Source: Balneolales bacterium ANBcel1 (lineage in GTDB: Bacteria > Bacteroidota > Rhodothermia > Balneolales > Natronogracilivirgulaceae). Taken from it: DNA of 64,000 bases. Within the stretch, counting starts at the first letter, position 1. Every line of letters starts with the position of its first letter. The stretch is from positions 124,001-188,000 of the forward strand of contig JARULB010000001.1 of assembly GCA_029688905.1 (NCBI GenBank), written 5' to 3'. The notes under the pieces are model-generated. The model saw only the letters and a program-made list of their open reading frames with translations. It made no database searches and was not told where the DNA came from. Both the position numbers and the translations under genes were made by a program. Of this stretch, positions 38,481 through 49,396 are shown in pieces.

Positions 38481-39544
38481 TGGCACAACAACCTGATTCC
38501 ACCCCGGTTTTTCAGTCCATTTCATGGACCGGCGACCACCTGCGTATCATCGACCAGACCCTGCTGCCCGGCCGTGAAGCATACCTGGATCTTCAGGATG
38601 CCGACGGGGTGCGGGAAGCCATCCGTTCGCTTCGTGTGAGAGGTGCGCCGGCTATCGGCATCGCCGCCGCGTACGGCGTGTATTTGGGTGTTAAAACCTG
38701 TGCAGAGGATCCGCCGGAGGTGTTTGAACGCAAACTGGCCGGGGTCTGTGAGTTACTTGCATCTTCGCGGCCGACAGCGGTGAACCTTCAGTGGGCGCTT
38801 GACCAGGCGCTCGCCACAGCGCAACGGATGCGGGGCCGACCAGCCGGAGAAATTCTGGAAGCGCTGCTGAATCTGGCGAAAACAATTCACCAGGACGACA
38901 AGGCGATATGCGCCGATATCGGAATGAACGGGCAGGATCTGGTTCCCGAGAACGCGCAGATACTGACGCACTGCAACACCGGCAGCCTGGCCACCGGACA
39001 ATTCGGCACCGCCCTCTCCATCATTTATCACGCCCACATTGGCGGGAAAAACATTCATGTGTGGGTGGATGAAACCCGGCCGCTGCTCCAGGGTAGCCGC
39101 CTAACCTCCTGGGAGCTTCAAAAGGCCGGCATCGACCACCACATAATCACCGACTCCATGGCCGGCTGGGTGATGAATCGCCACCGGGTGGATCTGATCG
39201 TTGTCGGTACCGACCGTGTCGCTGGAAACGGCGATACCGCCAACAAGATCGGAACCTACAGCCTGGCGGTCCTGGCACGCCATCACAACATCCCGTTTTA
39301 CGTGGCGGCTCCCCTGTCGTCCATTGACCTGAACACCGCCGCCGGATCGGACATCCCGATTGAAGAACGGTCACCCGCGGAGGTTCGCCAAACAGGCGGA
39401 TGCCAAACCGCACCAGACGACGCGCCTGTCTACAACCCGGCGTTCGACGTGACACCTCACGAGCTCATCACCGCATTTGTAACGGAAAGGGGAATCATCC
39501 GCCCGGATTATTCCCGCAACCTGGCGGCGGCCTTCGAACGGTAA
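38477..39544 (+). CDS. mtnA: Methylthioribose-1-phosphate isomerase
   Basis: The 355-residue enzyme converts S-methyl-5-thioribose-1-phosphate to the ribulose form in methionine salvage. Signature segments are 'IRSLRVRGAPAIGIAAAYG', 'RPTAVNLQWALDQAL', 'ILTHCNTGSLATGQFGTALS' with the catalytic Cys, 'VWVDETRPLLQGSRLTSWEL' and 'VVGTDRVAGNGDTANKIGTY' with the catalytic Asp. The active site is complete. Translation starts at ATG 38477 or 38480, overlapping the xerD stop; the longer open frame starts inside xerD and is not real. No other mtn genes are in view. Confidence 0.93.
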   Translation: MMAQQPDSTPVFQSISWTGDHLRIIDQTLLPGREAYLDLQDADGVREAIRSLRVRGAPAIGIAAAYGVYLGVKTCAEDPPEVFERKLAGVCELLASSRPTAVNLQWALDQALATAQRMRGRPAGEILEALLNLAKTIHQDDKAICADIGMNGQDLVPENAQILTHCNTGSLATGQFGTALSIIYHAHIGGKNIHVWVDETRPLLQGSRLTSWELQKAGIDHHIITDSMAGWVMNRHRVDLIVVGTDRVAGNGDTANKIGTYSLAVLARHHNIPFYVAAPLSSIDLNTAAGSDIPIEERSPAEVRQTGGCQTAPDDAPVYNPAFDVTPHELITAFVTERGIIRPDYSRNLAAAFER

Positions 39545-39553
39545 TACAGGGCG

Positions 39554-40225
39554 TCACGCCTCTACCGGTTCGAGGTCACAGATGGCGCACACTTCCAGAA
39601 ACTTGTCAATGCCTTTGCCGGCGCGGATCACCACCGGCTGCTCATTGGACATGTCGACAATGGTGGAAGCGTCTTCGACAAGCTGCTGTTCATTATCCAC
39701 AATCAGGTCTATCTGCTTGTCGAACCGCCGGAACAGTTCATGCCGGTTCGTGGTGCCATTGCCGGACGTGCCGTCATAGTCGGGATGGCGGGCGGTTGTG
39801 GCAATCAGGGGTTTGCCGAGCTCATCCACCAGACGGGCGCAAATGGGATAGTCGGGCACACGAAACCCGATGGTCTGCCTTTTGGGATTCAGCAGCAGGC
39901 GGGGCACCTCCTTGGTGGCGGGCAGCACAAAAGTATAGGGTCCGGGAATGAGGCGTTTGATCGCCTTGAACTGATTGTCCCCGAGCCTGGCGAACTGGGA
40001 GATACCGCTGAGCGAATCACAAATCAGAGTAAGCAGGTGGTCCTTTTTAAGCTGGCGTATCTGGCGGATCCGTTCGATGCCTTTCTTGTTGGTATAGCTG
40101 CAGGCCAGCGCGTACTGGGTGTCTGTCGGAAGCAGGATGATTTCATCGTTGTGAAGACGATCCGTGATATCAAAAATTCTTTTTTGATGCGGAGTTACGG
40201 GATGAAGTTTGATTTTTTCTGCCAT
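39554..40225 (-). CDS. YrdC/Sua5-family threonylcarbamoyl-AMP synthase-like protein
   Basis: The 223-residue protein has the YrdC fold: 'DEIILLPTDTQYALACSYTN', 'IRQLKKDHLLTLICDSLSGI', 'RLIPGPYTFVLPATKEVPRL' and 'TIGFRVPDYPICARL'. Such enzymes make threonylcarbamoyl-AMP for the t6A37 modification of tRNA. The 'PTDTxY' and 'KKR'-type motif is present in a changed form (Lys-Lys-Asp), and the protein is of the YciO-like subgroup, whose members may not have the activity. It converges with mtnA with a nine-base gap. Confidence 0.85.
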   Translation of the reverse strand: MAEKIKLHPVTPHQKRIFDITDRLHNDEIILLPTDTQYALACSYTNKKGIERIRQIRQLKKDHLLTLICDSLSGISQFARLGDNQFKAIKRLIPGPYTFVLPATKEVPRLLLNPKRQTIGFRVPDYPICARLVDELGKPLIATTARHPDYDGTSGNGTTNRHELFRRFDKQIDLIVDNEQQLVEDASTIVDMSNEQPVVIRAGKGIDKFLEVCAICDLEPVEA

Positions 40226-40579
40226 TATGCCTCCCTGTTACGTGTGGGTAATTGGAAACATCAGAGTCTGTCCAGCGCCTGTATGCGGCCACCTCGGAAA
40301 ATCCACAAAGATGTGTGTTTGCACGACGGCACGACATCCGGTCACAGGCAGGACTTGTTCTGTTCTCTATTCTGAAACATGGCCTGATGTGTGAATCATT
40401 CGGCTACTGCTACATTAACAAAAAAAAACGTGACGGGCAGTAAAAAACACTGCCGCATCACGTTTTTAAATGCCCATTTATTTCCAGGACACGATCCGGA
40501 AGGCGGCCGGAGCGTATCGGAGCCGGTGAACACATCCCGCCTAAGCGGCTGCCGCACACCGGGCCGGAACAATGAATTA
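40226..40579 (-). other. Region between the phosphofructokinase and YrdC genes
   Basis: The 354-base stretch contains the strong phosphofructokinase terminator at 40418-40468 and, between it and 40225, the likely promoter of the YrdC gene. Some short open frames on both strands have no protein character. Confidence 0.5.
40418..40468 (-). terminator. Terminator after the phosphofructokinase gene
   Basis: On the minus strand AAAACGTGA and GGCAGT pair with ACTGCC and TCACGTTTT across an interrupted stem of about 14 bp, with a loop of seven bases. A run of T residues (40428-40420) follows. Read on the plus strand it also ends in a short T-run, so it may work both ways. Confidence 0.8.
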
Positions 40580-41884
40580 TCAGGAAGACGGGAAATTGAC
40601 ACGAATGCTTTCGCTCACTTCGTCTGTTTCCGCCTCATACTGGGTCACGCCTTCAAACTCCTTCTTAAAGGCTTCCGGAGACATTCCACAAATCTCTCCA
40701 TACGTTTTCAGGGCATCTGCATCGCTGAAGTCGTTGCTGGTGAGTCGAATCATGTACTGATGCGCGATCGCGAACGACATGGAGGAGATATCCACCATAC
40801 GGATCTTGGTTTTTCCGGTCTTCTTATCCAGGATATCCTTGAAGAACATCGGCACGAAGTGGCCGCCCTGGATGGAAATCATGGCGGCGGTTCCGCCCTT
40901 CACGATAAATTCCACGGCAGAGAAACCAAGGTCACGGGTATACTCCATATCAAACGGAATGGGATCGGCGCAACGAAGCTCATAACCGATATCTTTGGAG
41001 ACGATAGTCGTTTTCAGATTGTAGTCATCCAGGCGCTTTCTCACCGAATTCTTCAGGATTTCACCGAGGTCCAGCTCGGCGAACCGCAGGTTGTCGTGCT
41101 CATCACGCTCGAGCTCGGCAAGGCCTTCCAGCTCTTCGGTGCTCAGCCGCTCAACCAGTCCTTCGGCAAGAATCACAACTCCGTTCTCCTGTCCGGCCGC
41201 TTTGCGCTTGACCATGGTGCCGATCAGGATGTCGGTAAGTTTCTTCAGGGAAATCACCTCTTCCTTGAACTCTTCGGGAATCAGGGTAAGTGTGGCGCCT
41301 GCCGCTTTGCCGATACCGAGAGCCAGGTGACCGGCTTTGCGACCCATGGAGACAACGAAGTACCAGCGGGAGGTGGTGCGGGCATCTTCCATCAGGTTTT
41401 TGACAACTTCTACACCGATGTGACGTGCGGTCTGGAAACCGAATGTGGGAATACCGTGGGGAAGATCCAGGTCATTGTCGATGGTCTTGGGCACGTGCAC
41501 AACGCTGATTTTGCCTTCGGAGGCTTTTTCGAGGGTCATGGCGCTGAATGCCGTATCGTCACCGCCGATGGTAATGAGCTTGTCGACACCCAGCTTGAGC
41601 AGGGTGTTGATGGTGTTTTCCAGATGCTCCTTCTTCTTGGTGGGGTTGTCCCTGGCAATTCCGATGAAAGAACCGCCGCGAAGGTGGATACGGCTCACTT
41701 TGTCGATCGTCAGGTGTTCGATGTGCGAAGTATCTCCCCGCATGACCCATTTAAATCCGTCGATGAGTCCGAGTACCTCGTAACCATGTTGGATGGCACG
41801 AATGGTGGCGGCACCGATTACACTGTTGAGACCGGGTGCCGGTCCGCCGGCACAAAGTATGGCTAATCTTTTGGGTTGTGACAT
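40580..41884 (-). CDS. 6-phosphofructokinase, PPi-dependent type
   Basis: The 434-residue enzyme phosphorylates fructose-6-phosphate. The phosphate donor site reads 'AILCAGGPAPGLN' and 'ITIGGDDTAFSA' (Gly-Gly-Asp-Asp at 107-110). The catalytic loop is 'VPKTIDNDL' with Lys (residues 131-139), and the sugar site 'MGRKAGHLALGI'. An Asp after GGD and a Lys before TIDND are the known marks of pyrophosphate-dependent enzymes, where ATP-dependent ones have Gly at both places. PPi-PFK is reversible and serves both glycolysis and gluconeogenesis. The assignment to PPi rests on these residues only. It is preceded by a divergent MBL-fold gene. Confidence 0.88.
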   Translation of the reverse strand: MSQPKRLAILCAGGPAPGLNSVIGAATIRAIQHGYEVLGLIDGFKWVMRGDTSHIEHLTIDKVSRIHLRGGSFIGIARDNPTKKKEHLENTINTLLKLGVDKLITIGGDDTAFSAMTLEKASEGKISVVHVPKTIDNDLDLPHGIPTFGFQTARHIGVEVVKNLMEDARTTSRWYFVVSMGRKAGHLALGIGKAAGATLTLIPEEFKEEVISLKKLTDILIGTMVKRKAAGQENGVVILAEGLVERLSTEELEGLAELERDEHDNLRFAELDLGEILKNSVRKRLDDYNLKTTIVSKDIGYELRCADPIPFDMEYTRDLGFSAVEFIVKGGTAAMISIQGGHFVPMFFKDILDKKTGKTKIRMVDISSMSFAIAHQYMIRLTSNDFSDADALKTYGEICGMSPEAFKKEFEGVTQYEAETDEVSESIRVNFPSS

Positions 41885-42108
41885 ATGTTAGGTCTAATAT
41901 TTTGTTATGGTTTTTCTGACAGACAGTCCGCTGTCGGCTTACTTAATAAAAATCGTTTGCCATGCAGGCCGGGCCGGCATTTTTTGCAGTTTTTTGAGGC
42001 CGTAAGATAGGATTATCTCAGAGCAAACGGTAGCGTTTTTTTTGCTGTTGAATTGAAAAGAACGTCTTTTTTGAGGATGACCATGTACACCAAACAGAGA
42101 GGTTTATT

Positions 42109-42819
42109 ATGGCACAGACACGCTGGCTCGGACACTCCACATTCATCGTAACAACCCGCAACGGAAAAACCATTCTTGTAGATCCATTTCTGGACGGCAA
42201 CCCGACCACCCCGGCGGAATGGAAATCGCCGGATCAGCTGGATGTCATCCTGGTAACCCACGGGCACGACGACCATGCCGCAGATACCCTCACACTGGCC
42301 GAAAAAACGGGGGCAAAAGTGGTAACCATCGTTGAACTCTCCCATCTGTTTCAAGAGGACGGACTTTCCGGAGACCAGGCCGTGGAAATGAACAAGGGCG
42401 GCACCGTGGATTTCGGTGATTTCAGGGTAACCATGACCAACGCCAATCATTCCAGCTCATGGAAAGGCCGCTATGCCGGCGACCCTGCCGGCTTCATTCT
42501 GCATATCGACGACCTGGTGATCTATCACGCGGGCGACACCAACATCATGCCTGATTTCGAACTGTATGGCACCATCTATCAGCCCGATATCGCCATTCTA
42601 CCGATAGGTGACCACTACACCATGGGGCCGCTTGAGGCCGCGCATGCCTGCCGCATGCTGAAGGCCAAATATGCAGTTCCCATGCATTACGGCACCATGC
42701 CGGTGCTTTCAGGAACGCCGGATGAGTTCCAAAAGCTGGTTGAGGAACTGACCGGCAAACAGACCCGGGTGCTGGTTCCCGCCGCCGGTGAAAATTTTCT
42801 GGAATCATTGGATCTGTAA
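42109..42819 (+). CDS. MBL-fold metal-dependent hydrolase (UPF0173 type)
   Basis: The 236-residue protein is a metallo-beta-lactamase-fold hydrolase. It starts 'TRWLGHSTFIVTT' and has the metal motif 'VTHGHDDHAADT' (HxHxDH). Further ligands lie in 'NANHSSSW', 'YHAGDTNIMPDF' and 'VPMHYGTMPVL'. The pattern matches the UPF0173/YtkL family, whose substrate is unknown. It is cytoplasmic and has no signal peptide. It is divergent from the phosphofructokinase gene and convergent with the DUF420 gene. Confidence 0.88.
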   Translation: MAQTRWLGHSTFIVTTRNGKTILVDPFLDGNPTTPAEWKSPDQLDVILVTHGHDDHAADTLTLAEKTGAKVVTIVELSHLFQEDGLSGDQAVEMNKGGTVDFGDFRVTMTNANHSSSWKGRYAGDPAGFILHIDDLVIYHAGDTNIMPDFELYGTIYQPDIAILPIGDHYTMGPLEAAHACRMLKAKYAVPMHYGTMPVLSGTPDEFQKLVEELTGKQTRVLVPAAGENFLESLDL

Positions 42820-42892
42820 CGTCTCTTTCGGGGGGAAGTCCCGCGAGTGAAGCATCAGTCCGCGCGCATGTCCATGGCCCCTGTGCGGCGAC

Positions 42893-43339
<447 letters not shown>

Positions 43340-43672
43340 GCTTGGAAAAGATGAACTTGTTGTGGGATAACATGTAACCACGCCAATAATTCCGGGGGGG
43401 CTGCCCCTCTGGAATTCAGAACGGCACTCCCGCGGCGCGGAAAACCTAAACTACAAATCTTAAGTTTATATGAAATTAGGTTTTCTTCTTTTTTTGAGAC
43501 CTGTTTTAACATATATTTATAGCCAAATTGTGTACCTGAGAGGTTGATTATCGAAAACTGCAGCGAGGTGATCCTCCCATCGAGCGTTGTTCCGTCCTGT
43601 CGCCGGCAATGATACAGCTGCTTCTTTTTTCGTCCAGCCCTGTTATTTCTCAAATTGCTTAAACGCTGATTT
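43340..43672. other. Divergent promoter region of the respiratory operon
   Basis: The 333 bases between the DUF420 gene and actA must hold the promoter of the 12.8-kb respiratory block. The middle (43445-43540) is strongly AT-rich. I see no clear operator, hairpin or small gene. Confidence 0.45.
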
Positions 43673-44320
43673 ATGGCGCAGATTTTCCCCAAGTGGGTTG
43701 ACAAAATTCCGAAACGGTTGCAGCTTGCAACCATACTTATTGTCACGGCAATCATTTTCGGTTTCTGGTACTTCGGGTCTCCCGAATATCTGGAAGTGGG
43801 ATACGCTCCGAACCAACCTATCCCGTACAGCCATAAATTTCATGTCGCGGAACTCGGTATCGACTGCCAGTACTGTCATGGCACGGCATGGGAGTCGGCT
43901 ATAGCCGCCATTCCATCCACCGAAACATGCATGAATTGCCATGAATACGTGGCACTGGATTCCGATAAACTTGAGCCGCTCAGAGATAGTTGGGAAACCG
44001 GCAATCCGGTTGAATGGATTCGCGTGCACGATGTACCGGATCACGCCTACTTCAACCATTCGGCGCACGTGAATGTCGGTATCGGCTGCGCCACCTGTCA
44101 CGGCCGTGTCGACCGGATGGAAGTGGTTATGAAAACAGAATCCATGAGTATGGGATGGTGTCTGGACTGCCACAACAACCCTGGGCCCAATCTGCGTCCG
44201 GTCGAAGAAGTGACCAACATGGCCTGGGAGCCTCCGGATGATCATTACCAGTTTGCCCAGATGATCATTGAAAAGCGCAACATCAACGCGCCCGTGTACT
44301 GCAACGCCTGCCACCGGTAG
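43673..44320 (+). CDS. actA: Alternative complex III pentahaem cytochrome c (ActA)
   Basis: The 215-residue subunit holds five CxxCH haem sites: 'CQYCH', 'CMNCH', 'CATCH', 'CLDCH' and 'CNACH'. One membrane helix near residues 19-36 anchors it ('LATILIVTAIIFGFWYFG'), with the haem domain in the periplasm. ActA collects electrons for transfer out of alternative complex III, which oxidises menaquinol in place of a cytochrome bc1 complex. The 'HKFHVAELGIDCQYCHG' start is typical. It is the first gene of actABCDEF; actB starts 40 bases later. Confidence 0.93.
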   Translation: MAQIFPKWVDKIPKRLQLATILIVTAIIFGFWYFGSPEYLEVGYAPNQPIPYSHKFHVAELGIDCQYCHGTAWESAIAAIPSTETCMNCHEYVALDSDKLEPLRDSWETGNPVEWIRVHDVPDHAYFNHSAHVNVGIGCATCHGRVDRMEVVMKTESMSMGWCLDCHNNPGPNLRPVEEVTNMAWEPPDDHYQFAQMIIEKRNINAPVYCNACHR

Positions 44321-44359
44321 TCCACTGTTTCTGAAGAATCGTAAACACCTTCCAATTTT

Positions 44360-47300
44360 ATGGCAAAAGAGCAACAAAAGACGTACTGGCGAAGTTTAAA
44401 TGAACTGGCACAGAACGAGGAGTACAAAAAGTTCGCCGAGCGTGAATTCCCGGAAAACGCAACGGAACTGACCGACGGGGTTTCCCGCAGAAATTTTCTG
44501 CAGATCATGGGGGCTTCCATTGCGCTGGCCGGGCTTTCGGCTTGCCGCAAGCCGGTGCAGAAGATCATGCCGTACGCCCGCCAGCCGGAACATGTGATCC
44601 CGGGCATTCCTTTATATTATGCTTCGGCTGCGCCTTTTCGCGGCAACCTGAGCGGTATCGTTGTTGAAACACACGAAGGCCGCCCTACAAAAATTGAAGG
44701 CAACGAGCTTCACCCCGACAGCGGGGGCCGGACCAACAGCCGGCAACAGGCCGCCATCCTTGATCTGTACGACCAGGACCGGTCGCGGAAAGTCCGACAT
44801 AACGGGTCGGACAGCTCCTGGTCCGATTTCATCCGTTTTTGCTCCGAGCATTTCGCCGAGAACGGCAACAGAGTGGCTTTTATCAGCGAAGCCAACTCGT
44901 CGCCGACGCTTGCGCGACTCCGCGACCAGGCCATGCAACGCTTTCCGGACGCACGCTGGGTCACATTCGAGCCCTACAACGACGAATCCGTACTGAATGG
45001 GGTCAATATGGCTTTCGGAAGCCGGCTTCGTCCGCATTATCACTTCGACAAGGCGCGCATCACGCTTTCGCTGGATGACGACTTCATGCAGGACAGCGAC
45101 AACAATGTGCGCTATATCGCGGATTTTGCGCAGAGCCGGGCGATTGCCTCCGCCGACGATGAACCGGCCAGGCTCTATGTCGCCGAAAGCAACTACTCCC
45201 TCACCGGCTCCAACGCCGATCACCGTCTGCGGATCAAATCATCCGAACTGCCCCGCTTCTGCTACAGTCTCGCGGCCGCCCTGTCCGAGCGCGTTTCCGG
45301 CCTGGAAGCCTATTCCGGATTCACAAGTGAGTTCAATGGACACAGCTGGATCAGTGTCCTTGTCGAGGAACTGATCCGCCACCGCGGCGAAAGCATCCTC
45401 ACCGCCGGAGCCGAACACGATGGCGGCGTCCATGCCACCGTCGCCGCCATAAACCTGGCACTGGGCAACATCGGCCGGACCGTGGAATATCTCGATGTGC
45501 CCTGGCTCGCGGAAGATGACCAGAACCGGGCATTCTCCGAACTGACAGCCGAAATGACCGCCGGCAACATCGACACGGTGGTCCTGGTCGGGACCAACCC
45601 CGTCTTTACGGCCCCTGCCGACCTGAATGTTGAAAGCGCCCTTTCCCGGGTACCCGTGAGTATTCATCTTTCGTCCCACTACGATGAAACCTCACGCCAC
45701 TGCACCTGGCATGTGCCCCGCGCCCATTTTCTTGAAACCTGGGGGGATGGCTATTCCTGCAGCGGAGCCTCGTCAATCATTCAACCCATGATCCAGCCGC
45801 TTCTGGGGGGCAAGAGCGAAGTGGAGTTTGTAAACGCGGTGGTCAACGCCGAAGATACGGCCAGCTATGACCTGATTCGGGAAACCTGGGTCAACCTCCT
45901 TCCCGCTCCCTTTGAAAGCCACTGGAACAGGGTGCTGCACGACGGACTGCTTGAGGATTCCCGCTTTGAAGCCGCCGATGTCGCCCTCTCCGCCGGCTTT
46001 GCCACCGATGTGGCCGAATTTACCAGCCGGCCTTACGAAATTCCGGCGGATGCGATAGAACTGGTCATGAGGCCCGACCCCAAACTGCACGATGGCCGTT
46101 TTGCCAACAACGGATGGCTTCAGGAGCTTCCCGATCCCATGACCAAGATCACCTGGGACAATGTTGCGCTCCTCTCCCCGAATACCGCCGAACGCATCGG
46201 CATTCCGCCATCCCGAAGGTTCGGGAATTTCGATCAGCCTGTGATCCGCATATCCACTGAAAACACCGGAGAGATCGAGATCGCCGCATGGGTTCTGCCC
46301 GGACACGCCGACGACAGCATCACCATCTACAACGGCTACGGACGGCAGCAGATCGGACGGGTAGCCGACCAGGTAGGCGTCAGCGCAAACCATCTCAGAA
46401 CCACAGGCAACCGCCTTTTCCATCACAGCGTTACGGTGGATCAGGCCGGCCGCACCTACGAAATCGCCTGCACGCAGGACCATCACAGCCTGGAGGGACG
46501 TCCCCTCGTGCAGGATGCCGACCTGGAACACTACCGCGAAAACCCGACTTTTGCACAGGACGCGGTATATGTGCCTGGGGTGAAAGGCGACCGCGAGCAC
46601 CCGATTCAGCTCTTTTCCGATACAGAGTGGCCGGAACACGAGCCGCAATGGGGAATGACAATCGACCTGAATTCCTGTGTCGGCTGCGGGGTTTGCACCA
46701 TTGCCTGTCAGGCCGAGAACAACATACCGGTGATCGGAAAGCGGGAAGTGCGTCGCGGCCGGGAGATGCACTGGATCCGCACCGACCGCTATTTCAGCGG
46801 CGATGAACGGGAAAGCCCGAAGGTGATGCACCAGCCGGTTCCGTGCATGCACTGCGAAAACGCGCCCTGTGAGCAGGTGTGCCCGGTGGCCGCGACAACC
46901 CACAGCGACGACGGTCTCAACCAGATGACCTACAACCGCTGCATCGGAACACGGTACTGCGCCAACAACTGTCCGTATAAAGTCCGTCGCTTCAATTTCT
47001 TCAACTACTCCAAAGAGTACCTGACAGGCGGCGATGACCCGGAAATCATCCAGATGGCGATGAACCCCGATGTGACGGTCCGCTTCCGGGGTGTCATGGA
47101 GAAATGCACCTACTGTGTGCAGCGCATCAGCCGCGCCAAAATCGATACCAAAAACGAAACCGGAAACTCCATCAAGCCGCCCGACGGCACGGTCAAGACC
47201 GCCTGCCAGCAGGCCTGTCCGGCCAACGCTATCGCGTTCGGCGACCTGACCGACCGCAACAGCGCTGTTTCCATCGAAAAGCAGAAAGACCGCAACTACA

Positions 47301-47389
47301 TGATGCTCGAGGAACTGAACGTGCGTCCGCGCACCTCGTACCTGGCAAAGATCCGCAATCCCAACCGGGAGATATCCCCGGCAACGTAA
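44360..47389 (+). CDS. actB: Alternative complex III ActB (molybdopterin-like and ferredoxin-like)
   Basis: The 1009-residue periplasmic subunit fuses a molybdopterin-oxidoreductase-like part (about 50-700) with a four-cluster ferredoxin part. A twin-arginine signal is visible ('[21 protein letters not shown]', about residues 41-60, quoted in part) with a possible lipobox Cys. The iron-sulfur sites are '[16 protein letters not shown]', '[19 protein letters not shown]', '[17 protein letters not shown]' and '[12 protein letters not shown]' with '[10 protein letters not shown]'. In known complexes the molybdopterin cofactor is absent and the subunit carries electrons through iron-sulfur clusters. 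The layout fits this fully. Confidence 0.93.
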   Translation: MAKEQQKTYWRSLNELAQNEEYKKFAEREFPENATELTDGVSRRNFLQIMGASIALAGLSACRKPVQKIMPYARQPEHVIPGIPLYYASAAPFRGNLSGIVVETHEGRPTKIEGNELHPDSGGRTNSRQQAAILDLYDQDRSRKVRHNGSDSSWSDFIRFCSEHFAENGNRVAFISEANSSPTLARLRDQAMQRFPDARWVTFEPYNDESVLNGVNMAFGSRLRPHYHFDKARITLSLDDDFMQDSDNNVRYIADFAQSRAIASADDEPARLYVAESNYSLTGSNADHRLRIKSSELPRFCYSLAAALSERVSGLEAYSGFTSEFNGHSWISVLVEELIRHRGESILTAGAEHDGGVHATVAAINLALGNIGRTVEYLDVPWLAEDDQNRAFSELTAEMTAGNIDTVVLVGTNPVFTAPADLNVESALSRVPVSIHLSSHYDETSRHCTWHVPRAHFLETWGDGYSCSGASSIIQPMIQPLLGGKSEVEFVNAVVNAEDTASYDLIRETWVNLLPAPFESHWNRVLHDGLLEDSRFEAADVALSAGFATDVAEFTSRPYEIPADAIELVMRPDPKLHDGRFANNGWLQELPDPMTKITWDNVALLSPNTAERIGIPPSRRFGNFDQPVIRISTENTGEIEIAAWVLPGHADDSITIYNGYGRQQIGRVADQVGVSANHLRTTGNRLFHHSVTVDQAGRTYEIACTQDHHSLEGRPLVQDADLEHYRENPTFAQDAVYVPGVKGDREHPIQLFSDTEWPEHEPQWGMTIDLNSCVGCGVCTIACQAENNIPVIGKREVRRGREMHWIRTDRYFSGDERESPKVMHQPVPCMHCENAPCEQVCPVAATTHSDDGLNQMTYNRCIGTRYCANNCPYKVRRFNFFNYSKEYLTGGDDPEIIQMAMNPDVTVRFRGVMEKCTYCVQRISRAKIDTKNETGNSIKPPDGTVKTACQQACPANAIAFGDLTDRNSAVSIEKQKDRNYMMLEELNVRPRTSYLAKIRNPNREISPAT

Positions 47390-47443
47390 CACGACAACCC
47401 GGAAACGAATAACGCACAAAGTAGTCCATAAAGCAGATATTCC

Positions 47444-48838
47444 ATGAGTCAGAATACCGTAACGGCACCGGATAACCGGCTGGTGAAAGGCGATCACGAT
47501 TTTGCCAGTGTCACCAAACTGATCAGTGATATTCCCCAGGAACGGACACCCTTGTGGTGGTATATCGCCTTCGGTATCTCGAACATTCTGCTTGCGGTCA
47601 TGCTGGCCATGGTCGTTTGGCTGATTTGGAACGGGATTGGAGTCTGGGGCCTCAACAATCCGGTTGGCTGGGGCTGGGACATCACCAACTTCGTATGGTG
47701 GGTGGGAATTGGTCACGCCGGAACCCTCATCTCCGCCATTCTTTTCCTGTTCCGCCAGGGGTGGCGAACCGCCATCAACCGCTTTGCCGAGGCGATGACC
47801 ATCTTCGCCGTCATGTGCGCGGGCCTGTTTCCCGCCATTCACGTCGGACGGATCTGGACCATCTACTGGATCTTCCCGCTGCCCAACTCCATGCAGCTCT
47901 GGCCCAATTTCAACAGCCCCCTTCTCTGGGACGTTTTTGCCGTGTTCACCTATCTGACCGTATCCACCCTGTTCTGGTATGTCGGACTGGTGCCCGACCT
48001 CGCCACCATGCGCGACAAGGTCAAGGGCAAAATCTCCAAAATCGCCTACGGCATCTTCGCACTGGGATGGACCGGTGCCAACCGGCACTGGCAAAACTAT
48101 GAAAAAGCTTACATGATCCTGGCCGGTCTCGCGACCCCGCTCGTCCTCTCCGTGCATACCATCGTATCATTCGACTTTGCCGTCTCCATCATTCCCGGCT
48201 GGCACACCACCATCTTCCCTCCCTATTTCGTGGCCGGAGCCGTTTTCTCCGGATTCGCGATGGTGCTTTCGCTGATGATCATCACCCGCAAGCTCTACAA
48301 GCTTGAAGATATCATGACCCTCGACCACATCGAGAAGATGAACATCATCATCCTGGTAACCGGGAATATGGTCGGCTTTGCCTACGCCATGGAGTTTTTC
48401 ATCGCCTGGTACAGCGGTGTGGAGTACGAAAAATTCGCCTTTATCAACAGGGCGTTCGGCCCCTATGCCTGGGCCTACTGGATTATGGTTACCTGCAACG
48501 TGGTGGCTCCGCAGTTTTTCTGGGTGAAGAAGTTCCGCAGGAATATCGCCCTGACTTTCGCTCTGTCCATTGTCATCAACATAGGCATGTGGTTTGAGCG
48601 GTTTGTGATTACGGTCACTTCGCTGGCCCAGGACTTCCTGCCCTCCTCCTGGGGGTACTTCTCTCCCACCTATGTGGATGTACTCACCTATGTAGGTACC
48701 TTCGGACTCTTTTTCACCTTCTTCCTGCTTTTCCTCCGGTTCCTGCCGATGGTTGCGATTTCGGAGGTGAAAGGGGTGATGCCCCAGGCCGATCCGGCCT
48801 ATTACCGATCCGGCAACGGCAATACCAAGTCAAACTGA
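47444..48838 (+). CDS. actC: Alternative complex III ActC (NrfD-like membrane subunit)
   Basis: The 464-residue protein has about ten membrane helices and belongs to the NrfD/PsrC family, which holds the quinol site of the complex. Helices include '[18 protein letters not shown]', '[19 protein letters not shown]', '[20 protein letters not shown]' and '[20 protein letters not shown]'. The Gly-His-Ala-Gly and His-Thr-Ile-Val-Ser-Phe-Asp segments are conserved in ActC. It follows actB by 54 bases. The homologous ActF lies two genes downstream. Confidence 0.93.
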   Translation: MSQNTVTAPDNRLVKGDHDFASVTKLISDIPQERTPLWWYIAFGISNILLAVMLAMVVWLIWNGIGVWGLNNPVGWGWDITNFVWWVGIGHAGTLISAILFLFRQGWRTAINRFAEAMTIFAVMCAGLFPAIHVGRIWTIYWIFPLPNSMQLWPNFNSPLLWDVFAVFTYLTVSTLFWYVGLVPDLATMRDKVKGKISKIAYGIFALGWTGANRHWQNYEKAYMILAGLATPLVLSVHTIVSFDFAVSIIPGWHTTIFPPYFVAGAVFSGFAMVLSLMIITRKLYKLEDIMTLDHIEKMNIIILVTGNMVGFAYAMEFFIAWYSGVEYEKFAFINRAFGPYAWAYWIMVTCNVVAPQFFWVKKFRRNIALTFALSIVINIGMWFERFVITVTSLAQDFLPSSWGYFSPTYVDVLTYVGTFGLFFTFFLLFLRFLPMVAISEVKGVMPQADPAYYRSGNGNTKSN

Positions 48839-48847
48839 CAACCGATT

Positions 48848-49390
48848 ATGAGTGATAAAGAAAAAACCTTCGGCCTGCTTGCCGAGTTTGACAACCCCGC
48901 CGACCTGATGGACGCCGCGGCAGCGGTAAACAAGGCCGGCTACAGCAAGTTCGATACCTACAGCCCGTTTCCCATCCACGGGATGGACGACGCCATGGGC
49001 CTAAAGCCCTCCAAACTCGGCTGGATCGTGCTGGCTCACGGCATCATCGGCCTGCTCGGAGGGATCGCGCTGCAGATCTGGTCGATGGATATCGCCTATC
49101 CCCTTATCATCAGCGGCAAGCCGACCCTCAACTTTCCCGCGTTCGTGCCGGTCACTTTTGCGCTGGTGATTCTGCTATCGGCATTCGGCACCTTCCTAGG
49201 AATGTTTACACTTAACAAACTGCCGAAATTTTACAACCCCCTGTTCAACTCGGAACGGTTTTCCAAAGCCTCCGACGACGGTTTCTTTCTCTGTGTGGAA
49301 GCGTCCGATCCCCTGTATTCGGAAACCAAAACCACCGAGCTTCTGAAACATTCCGGAGCCACCTACACCGAGATTATTCCCGACGCCTAA
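48848..49390 (+). CDS. actD: Alternative complex III ActD (DUF3341)
   Basis: The 180-residue protein has a soluble N-terminal domain ('FGLLAEFDNPADLMDAAAAV', 'YSPFPIHGMDDAMGLKPSKL'), then two membrane helices ('WIVLAHGIIGLLGGIALQI' and 'VPVTFALVILLSAFGTFLGM'), then a C-terminal cytoplasmic part with 'DDGFFLCVEASDP'. This is the DUF3341 family, ActD of alternative complex III. It is thought to link the complex and the membrane and has no cofactor. It starts nine bases after actC. Confidence 0.93.
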   Translation: MSDKEKTFGLLAEFDNPADLMDAAAAVNKAGYSKFDTYSPFPIHGMDDAMGLKPSKLGWIVLAHGIIGLLGGIALQIWSMDIAYPLIISGKPTLNFPAFVPVTFALVILLSAFGTFLGMFTLNKLPKFYNPLFNSERFSKASDDGFFLCVEASDPLYSETKTTELLKHSGATYTEIIPDA

Positions 49391-49396
49391 TTACGG

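Noticed and set aside
45773-48157. Very long minus-strand open frame opposite actB and actC
   Set aside because: It is a shadow of the two real genes in a GC-rich region; it is His/Gly/Asp-rich and has no domain.
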